A stretch of DNA of 7,093 bases from an uncultured Pseudomonadota bacterium (GTDB lineage: Bacteria; Myxococcota_A; Polyangia; HGW-17): NCBI GenBank assembly GCA_938004375.1, contig CALKWH010000006.1, forward strand, positions 1-7,093. Reading direction: 5' to 3'. Shown piece by piece: positions 1 through 6,485 of the stretch. Position 1 is the stretch's first letter. Each line of letters starts with the position of its first letter. Under the pieces are notes generated by a model. The model saw nothing but the letters and a program-made list of their open reading frames with translations. It did no database searches and had not been told where the DNA came from. Position numbers and translations under genes: made by a program.

Positions 1-153
1 TTTTTCATGATTTTTCTCCTGTGGTCAGGGGTTGCGCACCCCCGGGTCCCAGGCGCCATTGCCTGGCTGGCTTCCGGAGTGGGGTGCGGATGGACTCAGT
101 ATGCACACATGAAAATAATAAGTCAATGATTTTTTATTTATTCCATCTATGCG
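1..153. other. AT-rich leader without a supported gene, two small hairpins
   Basis: I see no credible gene here. An open frame beginning at 21 has no ribosome binding site, reads through the downstream promoter region and resembles no family. Two short inverted repeats lie side by side. One is GGGGT/ACCCC at 28-42 with a five-base loop. The other is CCAGGC/GCCTGG at 49-66 with a six-base loop. Neither is followed by a T run on either strand, so they are weak terminator candidates; they could mark the end of a gene lying left of the window. From about 108 to 150 the sequence is markedly AT-rich, unlike the rest of the left half, which fits an upstream promoter region. Confidence 0.5.
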
Positions 154-170
154 ATGAACCGAGGCCAATC

Positions 171-198
171 TTGCGTGGGTCCGGGGTTGGGCTATACT
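171..198 (+). promoter_or_regulatory. Putative sigma-70-type promoter of the lipoprotein gene
   Basis: A -35-like TTGCGT at 171-176 and a -10-like TATACT at 193-198 are separated by 16 bases. The -10 matches five of six consensus positions and the -35 only three of six. Transcription would begin near 205 and leave a leader of about 40 bases before the ATG at 247. The AT-rich stretch ending near 150 lies just upstream. This is pattern matching by eye; primary sigma factors of the likely host group may tolerate other sequences. Confidence 0.45.
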
Positions 199-236
199 GC
201 CGCCACCGGCCGCCGGACGACCGGTGAACCCCCATC

Positions 237-241
237 AGGAG
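237..241 (+). promoter_or_regulatory. Ribosome binding site deciding the lipoprotein start
   Basis: AGGAG sits five bases before the ATG at 247. It selects this start over the in-frame ATG at 154, which lies upstream of the predicted promoter and would bury the signal peptide behind 31 extra residues. Confidence 0.75.
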
Positions 242-246
242 CCCTC

Positions 247-1254
247 ATGCGCACTTCCTCCATCATAATTTTTGCTCTGCTCTCCCTCTCTCTCGTCGCC
301 TGCGACGACGACGAGAAAAACACGAACAACATCAACAACGTCAACAACGTCAACAACGTCAACAACGTCAACAACATCAACAACATCAACAACGTCAACA
401 ACGTCAACAACGTCAACAACGTCAACAACGTCAACAACGTCAACAACCTCCAGCCGCCGGACACCGTGGCCATCAACTTCAGCATCGACGACTCGGCCAA
501 CGGCACCTACGGCGAGGGGGAGTTGTTCTGGAAGGGCAACTTCACGGCCGACCCGGAGACCCACCTGCTGACGCTGGACCCGACCTGGTCGGGCCCCTAC
601 GTGCAGTTGTATGACGACGGGCCGTGGACCTCCGGCGGCCATGAGCCCGTGGGCGCCGTGGCGGAAGACCACGTCTGGGGCGTCACGGTCTTTTTGGCGA
701 TCCCCGAGTCCGACGTGGTGCTGGAGTACGGCGCCACCGACGACCTGGGCAACTGGATCTGGAGCGGGCCAAACGGCACCGTGACCATCCCGGCCCTCGG
801 CACGGAGCCCATCACCGCGGCGGGCCTGACCATCGAGGCCTTCGGGACCACCGACTGGAAGGTCACGCTGGACACCGCGAACCTGCACGCGGACTTCACC
901 TATGACCCGCTCACCGACGCCCTCACCCTCAAGGGCGACTTCGCCGGGTGGAGCCCGCTCCCCTGCCCCGACGACGGGACCGCGGGTGACGACACGGCCA
1001 ACGACGGGGTCTGCACCTTCGTCCTGAGCCACTACGTGGGTGCCGGCACGGATCTGCCCCACGCTGGCCTGCTAGCCGCCGGCGAGGTGGTCTCCTTCCT
1101 GTTCCAGATCGGTGACGCGGAGTACAAGTACGGCGGCGCGGCCTGCCTCGAGGGCGTGACGTCCTGGTACAGGCCCGACGGAGGGGACTGGACCTCCCTC
1201 GAGGTCACCTTGTCGGCCGACGCCTGGAGCAACCTCTCGGTCACGATCCCCTGA
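247..1254 (+). CDS. Secreted lipoprotein with Asn-rich tandem repeat and two beta-rich regions
   Basis: This encodes a 335-residue predicted lipoprotein. The N-terminus has a short charged start, a hydrophobic core (residues 5-17) and a lipobox L-V-A-C with the lipidated cysteine at residue 19. It is followed by Asp-Asp-Asp-Glu, so export and anchoring in an outer or inner membrane are expected. Residues 27-68 are a 14-unit NN[V/I/L] repeat, probably an extended linker holding the folded part away from the membrane. The remainder is acidic and rich in Trp, Gly, Thr and Asp. It seems to contain two related beta-sandwich-like regions (about 69-190 and 195-335). The second has a K-G-D-F-A-G-W segment at 229-235 and later F-x-I-G-D-A-E-Y-K-Y, loosely recalling the glycogen/starch-binding E-set fold (CBM20/CBM48-like). 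That fold assignment is inference; no catalytic motif is visible. Three cysteines in the second half could form a disulfide. The exact function is unknown. The start is set by AGGAG at 237-241. Confidence 0.85.
   Translation: MRTSSIIIFALLSLSLVACDDDEKNTNNINNVNNVNNVNNVNNINNINNVNNVNNVNNVNNVNNVNNLQPPDTVAINFSIDDSANGTYGEGELFWKGNFTADPETHLLTLDPTWSGPYVQLYDDGPWTSGGHEPVGAVAEDHVWGVTVFLAIPESDVVLEYGATDDLGNWIWSGPNGTVTIPALGTEPITAAGLTIEAFGTTDWKVTLDTANLHADFTYDPLTDALTLKGDFAGWSPLPCPDDGTAGDDTANDGVCTFVLSHYVGAGTDLPHAGLLAAGEVVSFLFQIGDAEYKYGGAACLEGVTSWYRPDGGDWTSLEVTLSADAWSNLSVTIP
325..450 (+). repeat. 14-unit, 9-bp coding minisatellite (AACAACGTC)
   Basis: There are fourteen consecutive nine-base units, each AAC-AAC followed by GTC, ATC or CTC. 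In order the third residues are I, V, V, V, V, I, I, six V, then L. Asparagine is always AAC and the third codon always ends in TC, so units are near-identical at DNA level, pointing to recent expansion by slippage or unequal recombination. Gain or loss of a unit keeps the frame, so copy number may vary between strains without breaking the gene. It lies directly after the lipobox of the host lipoprotein. Confidence 0.95.
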
Positions 1255-1277
1255 ACCTGCCCGCCGGGATCCCTGCC

Positions 1278-2588
1278 GTGACCGTCCCCGCCTGGCTCGT
1301 CGTCGTCCTGGCCGCGCCCGTGCTCCTCGCCGGGGACGGCCTGGTGGCCCGCGTGCGGTGGTTCGCGCGCTTCAACCTGCCCGCGAGCGTGGTCGGCGGC
1401 CTGCTCGTCGCCCTCGCGGTCGCGGTCGGGGACGGGACCGGGCTCTTTCAGGTCACCTTCAGCACCGGCTCGGCCGCCCGCGCCTGGACCTGGCTCGTCA
1501 CGACCGAACCGGAGTGGCTCGCGGCTCCCTCGAAGCCGGTGCACACGCCCTTGCTGGTGGCGTTCTTCACCTGCGTCGGGCTGGGGGCGGGCGCCTCCCT
1601 GGTGCGCCGCGCCGGCGTGAAGGTGCTGCTGTTCCTGGGCGCCGCCGCCGCGCTGGCCGTCCTGCAGAACCTGGTCGGGGTGGGGCTGGCCCTCTGGTTG
1701 GGCGAGGATCCCCTGCTGGGCCTCCTGTGCGGCAGCGTGTCCATGACCGGCGGGCACGGCACGGCCATGGGCTTCGCGCCCGAGCTGGCCGCCGCCGGCC
1801 TGTCCTCTGCGGCGGAGCTGGGCCTGGCGGCCGCCACCTTCGGGCTCGTCGCGGGCGGGCTGCTCGGCGGCCCGCTGGGCGGCCGACTCATCGCCCGCCA
1901 CCGGCTCGGCCCGGCGCCGGGGGCCACGGGCGAGACCGCGACCCCGACCTGCGCCGATGATCCGCGCTCCGACACGTCGGCGGAGCTCCACGCGCCCGGC
2001 CTGCTAGGCGACCTGCGCCGCCTGCGCGCCTTGGGCCGCTGCGCGCTCCCCCACCTGCTGCTGGTCGCCGCCTGCGTCAAGGGCGGCGCCTGGATCAGCC
2101 GGTACCTGGAGGCCGGCGGCCTGACCTTCCCGGTCTACATCGGCGCCCTGGTCGCCGGGGTCGCGGTCCGCAACGCGCTGGACCTCGCCGGCCCAGTGCG
2201 CGTCAGGGACGATGTCCTCGCCGCGCTCTCCTCGGTGTTCCTGGGGCTGTTCCTGGTCATCGCGATGATGGGCATCCGCCTGACCGAGCTCGCGGGCGCC
2301 GCCGGCCCCATGCTGTTGATCCTCTCGGCCCAGGTCGCGCTCATGGCGGCCTTCGCACAGTTTGTGACCTTCCCGCTCATGGGGCGGTCCCACGACGCCG
2401 CCGTCCTCGCCGGCGGCCACTGCGGCTTCGGGCTGGGCGCGACCCCCAGCGCCGTCGCCAACATGCAGGCGCTGGTCTCCCGCCACGGGCCCGCCCCCCT
2501 GGCCTTCCTGGTGGTCCCCCTGGTGGGCGCGTTCCTGATCGACTTCGTCAACGCCCTGAACATCACCGTGTTCCTGAACGCGCTGTGA
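1278..2588 (+). CDS. gltS: Sodium/glutamate symporter, GltS family
   Basis: This is a 436-residue inner-membrane secondary transporter of the ESS/GltS family, which couples sodium entry to glutamate uptake. Most of the protein is hydrophobic and forms two homologous halves. The first half contains G-G-H-G-T-A at 158-163. The second contains the characteristic C-G-F-G-L-G-A-T-P-S-A-V-A-N-M-Q at 382-397, then V-V-P-L-V-G-A-F-L-I-D-F-V-N-A-L at 412-427, closely resembling the GltS C-terminus. A hydrophilic stretch at about 204-252 is the expected linker between the halves. It is somewhat longer than the roughly 400-residue E. coli protein. The start is GTG at 1278 with only a weak purine-rich site upstream; the frame is open upstream, so the start is uncertain. 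It begins 23 bases after the lipoprotein stop with no terminator visible, so co-transcription is plausible. It converges on recD2 with a 15-base gap. Substrate is inferred from family membership; related dicarboxylates cannot be excluded. Confidence 0.88.
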   Translation: MTVPAWLVVVLAAPVLLAGDGLVARVRWFARFNLPASVVGGLLVALAVAVGDGTGLFQVTFSTGSAARAWTWLVTTEPEWLAAPSKPVHTPLLVAFFTCVGLGAGASLVRRAGVKVLLFLGAAAALAVLQNLVGVGLALWLGEDPLLGLLCGSVSMTGGHGTAMGFAPELAAAGLSSAAELGLAAATFGLVAGGLLGGPLGGRLIARHRLGPAPGATGETATPTCADDPRSDTSAELHAPGLLGDLRRLRALGRCALPHLLLVAACVKGGAWISRYLEAGGLTFPVYIGALVAGVAVRNALDLAGPVRVRDDVLAALSSVFLGLFLVIAMMGIRLTELAGAAGPMLLILSAQVALMAAFAQFVTFPLMGRSHDAAVLAGGHCGFGLGATPSAVANMQALVSRHGPAPLAFLVVPLVGAFLIDFVNALNITVFLNAL

Positions 2589-2603
2589 GCGCGCCGGCCA
2601 AGC

Positions 2604-4835
2604 TCAAAGCGACTTGGCCTCGGCCTCGACCAGGCGCTCGCGCAGGCGGCTGTGCCGCTCCTTCTGGCGGGTGTTGTTCAGGGTGATCCACAGGGCCTTC
2701 TTGCTGCCGACGATGGCCACCAGGCGCCGGGCGCGGGTGATGGCCGTGTAGAGCAGGTTGCGCTGGAGCATGACCGTGTGCTGGGTGTGCAGCGGGATGA
2801 TCACGGCGGGGTACTCGCTGCCCTGGCTCTTGTGGATGGAGATGGCGTACGAGAGCTGGCACTCGGCCAGGTGCTCCTGGGGCAGGGTCAGGTCCCGGTC
2901 GTCGAAGCGCACGCGCACCTGGCGCTCCTTCGCATCGAAGCCGGTGATGACCCCCAGGTCGCCGTTGAACACGTTGGCGTCGTAGTTGTTCCTCGTCTGC
3001 AGGATCTTGTCCCCCACGCGCCAGGGGCGGCCCGCCACCGTGAAGGGCTGTCCGTCGGGGTTGAGGGTGGCCTGCAGCTGGAGGTTGAGCGCCTCGGTGC
3101 CGATGAGCCCCTTGTGCATGGGCGTGAGCACCTGGATCTCGAGGAGCGGATCGAGCCCGTAGGACGACGGGACGCGCGCGGTGGCCAGCTCGTGGACGAC
3201 CCGGGCGACGGCCTCGGGCTCCTCGCGCTCGATGAAGAACAGGTCCCCCAGGGTGCCCTTCCCCTGGGACTCGAAGCGCCCCTCGTTGATCTCGTGGGCG
3301 GCCGAGACGATCATGCTCCCCTGGGCCTGGCGGAACACCTTCTGCAGGCGCACCACCGGGATGACCGCGGAGTCGATCAGGTCGCGCAGCACCTGCCCCG
3401 GGCCCACCGACGGCAGCTGGTCCACGTCCCCCACGCAGCACAACGAGGTCCCGGGGGCCAGCGCCTCGGTGAGCGCGTACATCAGCGGCAGGTCGACCAT
3501 GGAGACCTCGTCGACCACCACCAGCCCCGCGTCCAGCGGGTTGGCGCGGCAGCGGCCGAACTTCTGGGTCTGGGGCGCGAACTCGAGCAGCCGGTGGAGC
3601 GTGGCCGCGGGGTGGCCGGTGGCCTCGGACAGCCGGCGCGCCGCGCGGCCGGTGGGGGCGGCCAGCAGCACGGTCAGGTCCGCCTTCTTCGCGGCCGCCA
3701 CGATGGCCCGGATCAGCGTGGTCTTGCCGGTGCCGGGACCGCCGGTGACGATGGTGAGCTCCCGGGACAGCGCCGTGCGCACGGCCGCCTTCTGCTCGGG
3801 CTCGAGCTCGAGCGCCATGCACTCGCGCACGAATGCGTCCAGCCGGGAGAGCGCGGCGGCGGGGAAGCGCCCGCGCCCGTGGGTCATGCGGGCGAGGTTC
3901 TGCGCGGTCTTCTTCTCCGCGTGGTGGAAGAACGGCAGGTACGCCCGGTCCTCCTCGAGGTGGACGCGCCGCTGCCGCGCCAGCTCGGCGGCCACGGCGG
4001 CCACGTCGAAGTCGTCGCACTGCAAGAAGGCCTTCGTCCGCTCCTCGAGCTCGTCGCCGGGCAGGAACAGGTGTCCGTCGAGCTCGGCCTGCTGCAGCGA
4101 GAACAGGCAGGCGGCCTCCAGGCGGCGCGGGGCGTCCTTCGCGACGCCCATGGCCTGGGCGATGCGATCCGCGGTGAGGAAGCCGATGCCCTGCACCTCC
4201 ATGGCCAGCCGGTACGGGTCGCTGCGCAGCACGGCGATGCTGTGCTCCTTGTACTTGTTGTAGATGCGGTGCGCGGTGCCCGGGCCCACCCCGTAGCTCT
4301 GGAGGAAGACGAAGACCTCGGCCAGGTGCTTGTACCGGGCGTAGGACTCGCGGATGGTCTTGGTGCGGGCCCGCCCGATGCCGTCGACCTCGGCGAGGCG
4401 CGAGGGCTTCTTCTCGATGACCTCCAGGGTCTGGTCCCCGAAGCGCTCGACGATGCGCGCGGCCATGGCCGGCCCGATCCCGGAGATGAAGCCGCCGCCG
4501 AGGAACCGCACCAGGCCCTCCCGGCCCGCCGGGGACGCGAACTCCCAGGTCTTGATGCGCAGCTGGGCGCCGTAGCGCGGGCTCTCCTCCCACACCCCCG
4601 TGACGCGGATCCACCAGCCCTCCTGGGGCTCGGAGATGGTGCCCACCAGGGTGATCATCGCGCCGTCGAGATCCGCGCGCATCCGGAGCACGGCGTACCC
4701 GTTCTCGGGGTTGTGGAAGGTCACCGTCTGGATCTCGCCGGTCCACGTCTCCTCCTGCCCGGCCTTGCCGAGGCCGGCGGGGAACAGCGTGGGGGTGATC
4801 GGGGGTCGCTTCATGATCGGCATGTTGTATCCCAT
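2604..4835 (-). CDS. recD2: ATP-dependent DNA helicase RecD2 (SF1B, RecD-like)
   Basis: This 743-residue protein unwinds DNA 5'-to-3' using ATP. RecD2 is the stand-alone RecD relative that works without RecBC, in DNA repair and replication-fork maintenance. An N-terminal OB-like region (about 30-100) precedes several helix-hairpin-helix motifs: G-I-G-P at 119-122, G-I-G-R at 152-155, G-V-G-P at 182-185 and G-I-G-F at 216-219. The helicase core then reads in order. The Q motif is near 345-350, Walker A G-G-P-G-T-G-K-T at 365-372, and motif Ia A-P-T-G-R-A-A-R at 393-400. Motif II D-E-V-S-M is at 442-446, motif III G-D-V-D-Q-L-P-S at 469-476, and motif IV near F-R-Q at 501-503. Motif V S-I-H-K-S-Q-G-S-E is at 666-674 and motif VI Y-T-A-I-T-R-A-R at 696-703. 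Length is typical (D. radiodurans RecD2 is about 715). I chose ATG at 4835 because GGAG lies eight bases upstream; GTG at 4853 is the longest alternative. All key residues look intact. Confidence 0.95.
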   Translation of the reverse strand: MGYNMPIMKRPPITPTLFPAGLGKAGQEETWTGEIQTVTFHNPENGYAVLRMRADLDGAMITLVGTISEPQEGWWIRVTGVWEESPRYGAQLRIKTWEFASPAGREGLVRFLGGGFISGIGPAMAARIVERFGDQTLEVIEKKPSRLAEVDGIGRARTKTIRESYARYKHLAEVFVFLQSYGVGPGTAHRIYNKYKEHSIAVLRSDPYRLAMEVQGIGFLTADRIAQAMGVAKDAPRRLEAACLFSLQQAELDGHLFLPGDELEERTKAFLQCDDFDVAAVAAELARQRRVHLEEDRAYLPFFHHAEKKTAQNLARMTHGRGRFPAAALSRLDAFVRECMALELEPEQKAAVRTALSRELTIVTGGPGTGKTTLIRAIVAAAKKADLTVLLAAPTGRAARRLSEATGHPAATLHRLLEFAPQTQKFGRCRANPLDAGLVVVDEVSMVDLPLMYALTEALAPGTSLCCVGDVDQLPSVGPGQVLRDLIDSAVIPVVRLQKVFRQAQGSMIVSAAHEINEGRFESQGKGTLGDLFFIEREEPEAVARVVHELATARVPSSYGLDPLLEIQVLTPMHKGLIGTEALNLQLQATLNPDGQPFTVAGRPWRVGDKILQTRNNYDANVFNGDLGVITGFDAKERQVRVRFDDRDLTLPQEHLAECQLSYAISIHKSQGSEYPAVIIPLHTQHTVMLQRNLLYTAITRARRLVAIVGSKKALWITLNNTRQKERHSRLRERLVEAEAKSL

Positions 4836-4843
4836 CTCTTCCG

Positions 4844-4847
4844 CTCC
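4844..4847 (-). promoter_or_regulatory. Ribosome binding site deciding the recD2 start
   Basis: On the minus strand GGAG (4847 down to 4844) stands eight bases before the ATG at 4835-4833. The upstream in-frame GTG at 4853 has no comparable site, and the ATG at 4823 has only a poorer purine stretch. This favours a 743-residue protein. Confidence 0.6.
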
Positions 4848-5011
4848 AACCACCTCATTTTCGGAGGCCCGCGGGAAAAGTTGCGGAGATTTTCACTTTT
4901 TTTCGGTGGAACTGCGGCCTCTACATCGACAGCCTCTGCCACGATTCGAGCGTGTGCGTGGGCTACCTCGAGTAGCGCTCGTCCCATCCCTGCCCTTCTG
5001 GTCCAGTTGTT
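4848..5011. other. Intergenic gap between the three-gene cluster and recD2
   Basis: About 160 bases separate the end of the SQDCDI-motif gene from recD2 on the same strand. The gap should hold the end of the cluster transcript and the recD2 promoter, but I cannot point to a convincing -35/-10 pair. A short inverted repeat, GCTAC/GTAGC with a five-base loop, lies at 4962-4976 without a T tract. CCCGCGGG at 4868-4875 is a palindrome of unknown meaning. No tRNA or direct repeat marking an integration site was recognised. The gap lies between GC-rich recD2 and the less GC-rich cluster. Confidence 0.5.
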
Positions 5012-5791
5012 TTATTCTTCCAAAGGATGCGCGACCCCTTCGTCTTCAAATGTACTGTAGAAATCCACATTCCAGCGAAGGTATTCACGCAGCAATCCCA
5101 GCGTGATGTCCTTCTCCAGCTTGCAATCAAGCTCGCCGACGATGATGCCATCACACGAATTCAGGATGCCTTCCAGGGCCTCCTCGAATGGTTCCGTCGG
5201 AATGGATGCTTCCTTGGCGAGCAGGACATCCAGTTGATAAGGCTGATCACTAGGTAACTCTTCCCGGCTGGTTTTCAAATAGATCGCCGAAACATTCCGT
5301 GCATCATCACCGCTCAACAACTCATCCATTTCAACTTTCTTCTGACGAATTCTCGATTCGAATTCACCAGGGAAAGCCGCGCGTTGGTAGCGTCTGGCCA
5401 GCCACCTTTTTAATTCATCCACCTCGGCTTCTGGAAGAATGCAGTCGCTATCAAGTACCCACTCGACCGCATCCTTTGGTACACGGAATCGATCGTGCAC
5501 GCACATTTTCAGAATGGTCTCCCCCGCGCAAAGGACCATCTGCCGCGAGCTTTTGCCATGCATTATTCCGGAATCTGCATTTTTGCATACCTCGACCGGT
5601 ATGAGCTCGATGTAAGGTTCTTTCTTGGTTGGCGCGACAATATCGCAGTCCTGAGAGACAACAAGCAAACGATGCGGAACCGAAAAAACCGGTTTCTGAT
5701 CGACACATGCATCCAGTATGATCCCAATCAGGGACTCGGAGACCACACTTCCCTGTCGCAACAACTCATAGGAGGGTTTCCCGGAGCTCAT
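5012..5791 (-). CDS. Unrecognised protein with SQDCDI motif, third gene of cluster
   Basis: This is a 259-residue, apparently cytosolic protein without signal peptide or membrane segment. I do not recognise a named domain. The N-terminal third holds a hydrophobic strand running into L-V-V-S-Q-D-C-D-I at 43-51, followed by E-P-Y-I-E-L-I-P-V-E at 58-67. The SQxCD block looks like a conserved active or binding site, since Ser, Gln, Cys and Asp are packed together after a buried strand. A second distinctive segment is K-R-W-L-A-R-R-Y-Q-R-A-A-F-P at 128-141. The C-terminal part is acidic and mixed alpha/beta. It starts ten bases after the helix-turn-helix gene's stop, with a modest GGGAAG site three bases before the ATG, so it belongs to the same operon. 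GC is low for this window (27 of 60 bases at 5041-5100), consistent with transfer. The gene seems complete, ending in TAA. I have a vague memory of similar SQ[T/D]CD proteins in accessory regions, but cannot name the family and assign no function. Confidence 0.8.
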   Translation of the reverse strand: MSSGKPSYELLRQGSVVSESLIGIILDACVDQKPVFSVPHRLLVVSQDCDIVAPTKKEPYIELIPVEVCKNADSGIMHGKSSRQMVLCAGETILKMCVHDRFRVPKDAVEWVLDSDCILPEAEVDELKRWLARRYQRAAFPGEFESRIRQKKVEMDELLSGDDARNVSAIYLKTSREELPSDQPYQLDVLLAKEASIPTEPFEEALEGILNSCDGIIVGELDCKLEKDITLGLLREYLRWNVDFYSTFEDEGVAHPLEE

Positions 5792-5801
5792 GTGCTTCCC
5801 G

Positions 5802-6485
5802 CTAGCCGTCCAGCCCCAGATCCTGCAAGTTCTGGGTCAGCGTTTTTTCGCGTTCCCGCGACGAAGACTTTTCACCGGCGTTCATCATCCGGGCCAGCTG
5901 GGCATCCCGCTCCATCGTCATCCGTTTTGCGCGATCAATCAGTCGCCGCAGGTTTGGTTCAGCCCAGGCTCTGTCGACAAGCAGCGCCAGGATGCTTCCA
6001 GACTCGCCGGGGAGCGGCTGCTTGACGTACTCCCAAAACAGGGGCCCGGGCCAATCCCCGAGCGTCGCCACCACCTCGGCAAGGTGACCCAGGATTTCCG
6101 CGTTTTCGCCGGCGGGGGTTCCCTCTCCGGACAGCCATGCATACAGGGTCGGCCGTGAGACGCCCAACAACCTGGCCAGCTCGGCCTTGCTCAGCCCCAG
6201 CCTGTCCACAACCTGTCTGGTCTGGGCGATGGAGGTCAATGACTGGGCCTGGGCTGACTCGGCTATACTGGCGACCATGATGCCCGGAGACGTGACCGGG
6301 AGAGAACCGGCAGGGAACGTCGTTGGGACGGCTGAGGTTGTCATCAATAACAGCCCAAATGCAGCCGCCGTATTGCGAATCAAGCCTGGATTTGCAACCT
6401 GAACAGGCAAATACGTGGTGCAATCCGTCAAATAGTCAATCGGGGAGATGTCAAATGGAGAGGAGCGGATTTCATTCGGACTCAT
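5802..6485 (-). CDS. Helix-turn-helix protein with hydrophobic N-terminal segment
   Basis: This is a 227-residue protein, probably a DNA-binding regulator. Residues 92-122 form a clear Xre-like helix-turn-helix: V-V-D-R-L-G-L-S-K-A-E-L-A-R-L-L-G-V-S-R-P-T-L-Y-A-W-L-S-G-E, the recognition helix following G-V-S-R. The C-terminal half is helical and charged, with a W-P-G-P-L-F-W segment at 145-151 and a basic stretch near 180-192. The N-terminal 80 residues are odd for a repressor. They contain a hydrophobic stretch (about 39-50, A-A-A-F-G-L-L-L-M) flanked by Pro- and Thr-rich sequence ending in A-Q-A-Q, so a membrane-associated or processed region is possible but unproven. I chose ATG at 6485 because GGAGGA (6497-6492) is six bases upstream and because it overlaps the previous gene's TGA as ATGA. 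The ATG at 6491 abuts the GGAGGA with no spacing. It sits between the two other cluster genes and may autoregulate the operon. Confidence 0.82.
   Translation of the reverse strand: MSPNEIRSSPFDISPIDYLTDCTTYLPVQVANPGLIRNTAAAFGLLLMTTSAVPTTFPAGSLPVTSPGIMVASIAESAQAQSLTSIAQTRQVVDRLGLSKAELARLLGVSRPTLYAWLSGEGTPAGENAEILGHLAEVVATLGDWPGPLFWEYVKQPLPGESGSILALLVDRAWAEPNLRRLIDRAKRMTMERDAQLARMMNAGEKSSSREREKTLTQNLQDLGLDG

Noticed and set aside
28..66. Paired hairpins considered as a rho-independent terminator
   Set aside because: Stems are only five and six base pairs and no T run follows on either strand.
325..450. Tandem repeat considered as a CRISPR array
   Set aside because: Units are nine bases without spacers and translate as a regular Asn-Asn-Val linker in frame with a lipoprotein.
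192..1062. Long minus-strand open frames opposite the lipoprotein gene, including Leu-Thr-Leu and Val-Asp-Val repeats
   Set aside because: They are the antisense readings of the 9-bp repeat and of GC-rich coding sequence. The plus-strand frame has a promoter, ribosome site, signal peptide and lipobox.
4813..4858. A 15-codon upstream open frame (ATG at 4858) overlapping the recD2 start, considered as a leader peptide
   Set aside because: It has no ribosome binding site and no attenuator-like structure or codon bias; it probably occurs by chance.
2652..5060. An 802-codon plus-strand open frame and a 727-codon minus-strand frame overlapping recD2
   Set aside because: Both are shadows caused by high third-position GC. 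Only the 2604-4835 frame shows ordered helicase motifs; the others have Arg/Gly/His-rich low-complexity translations.
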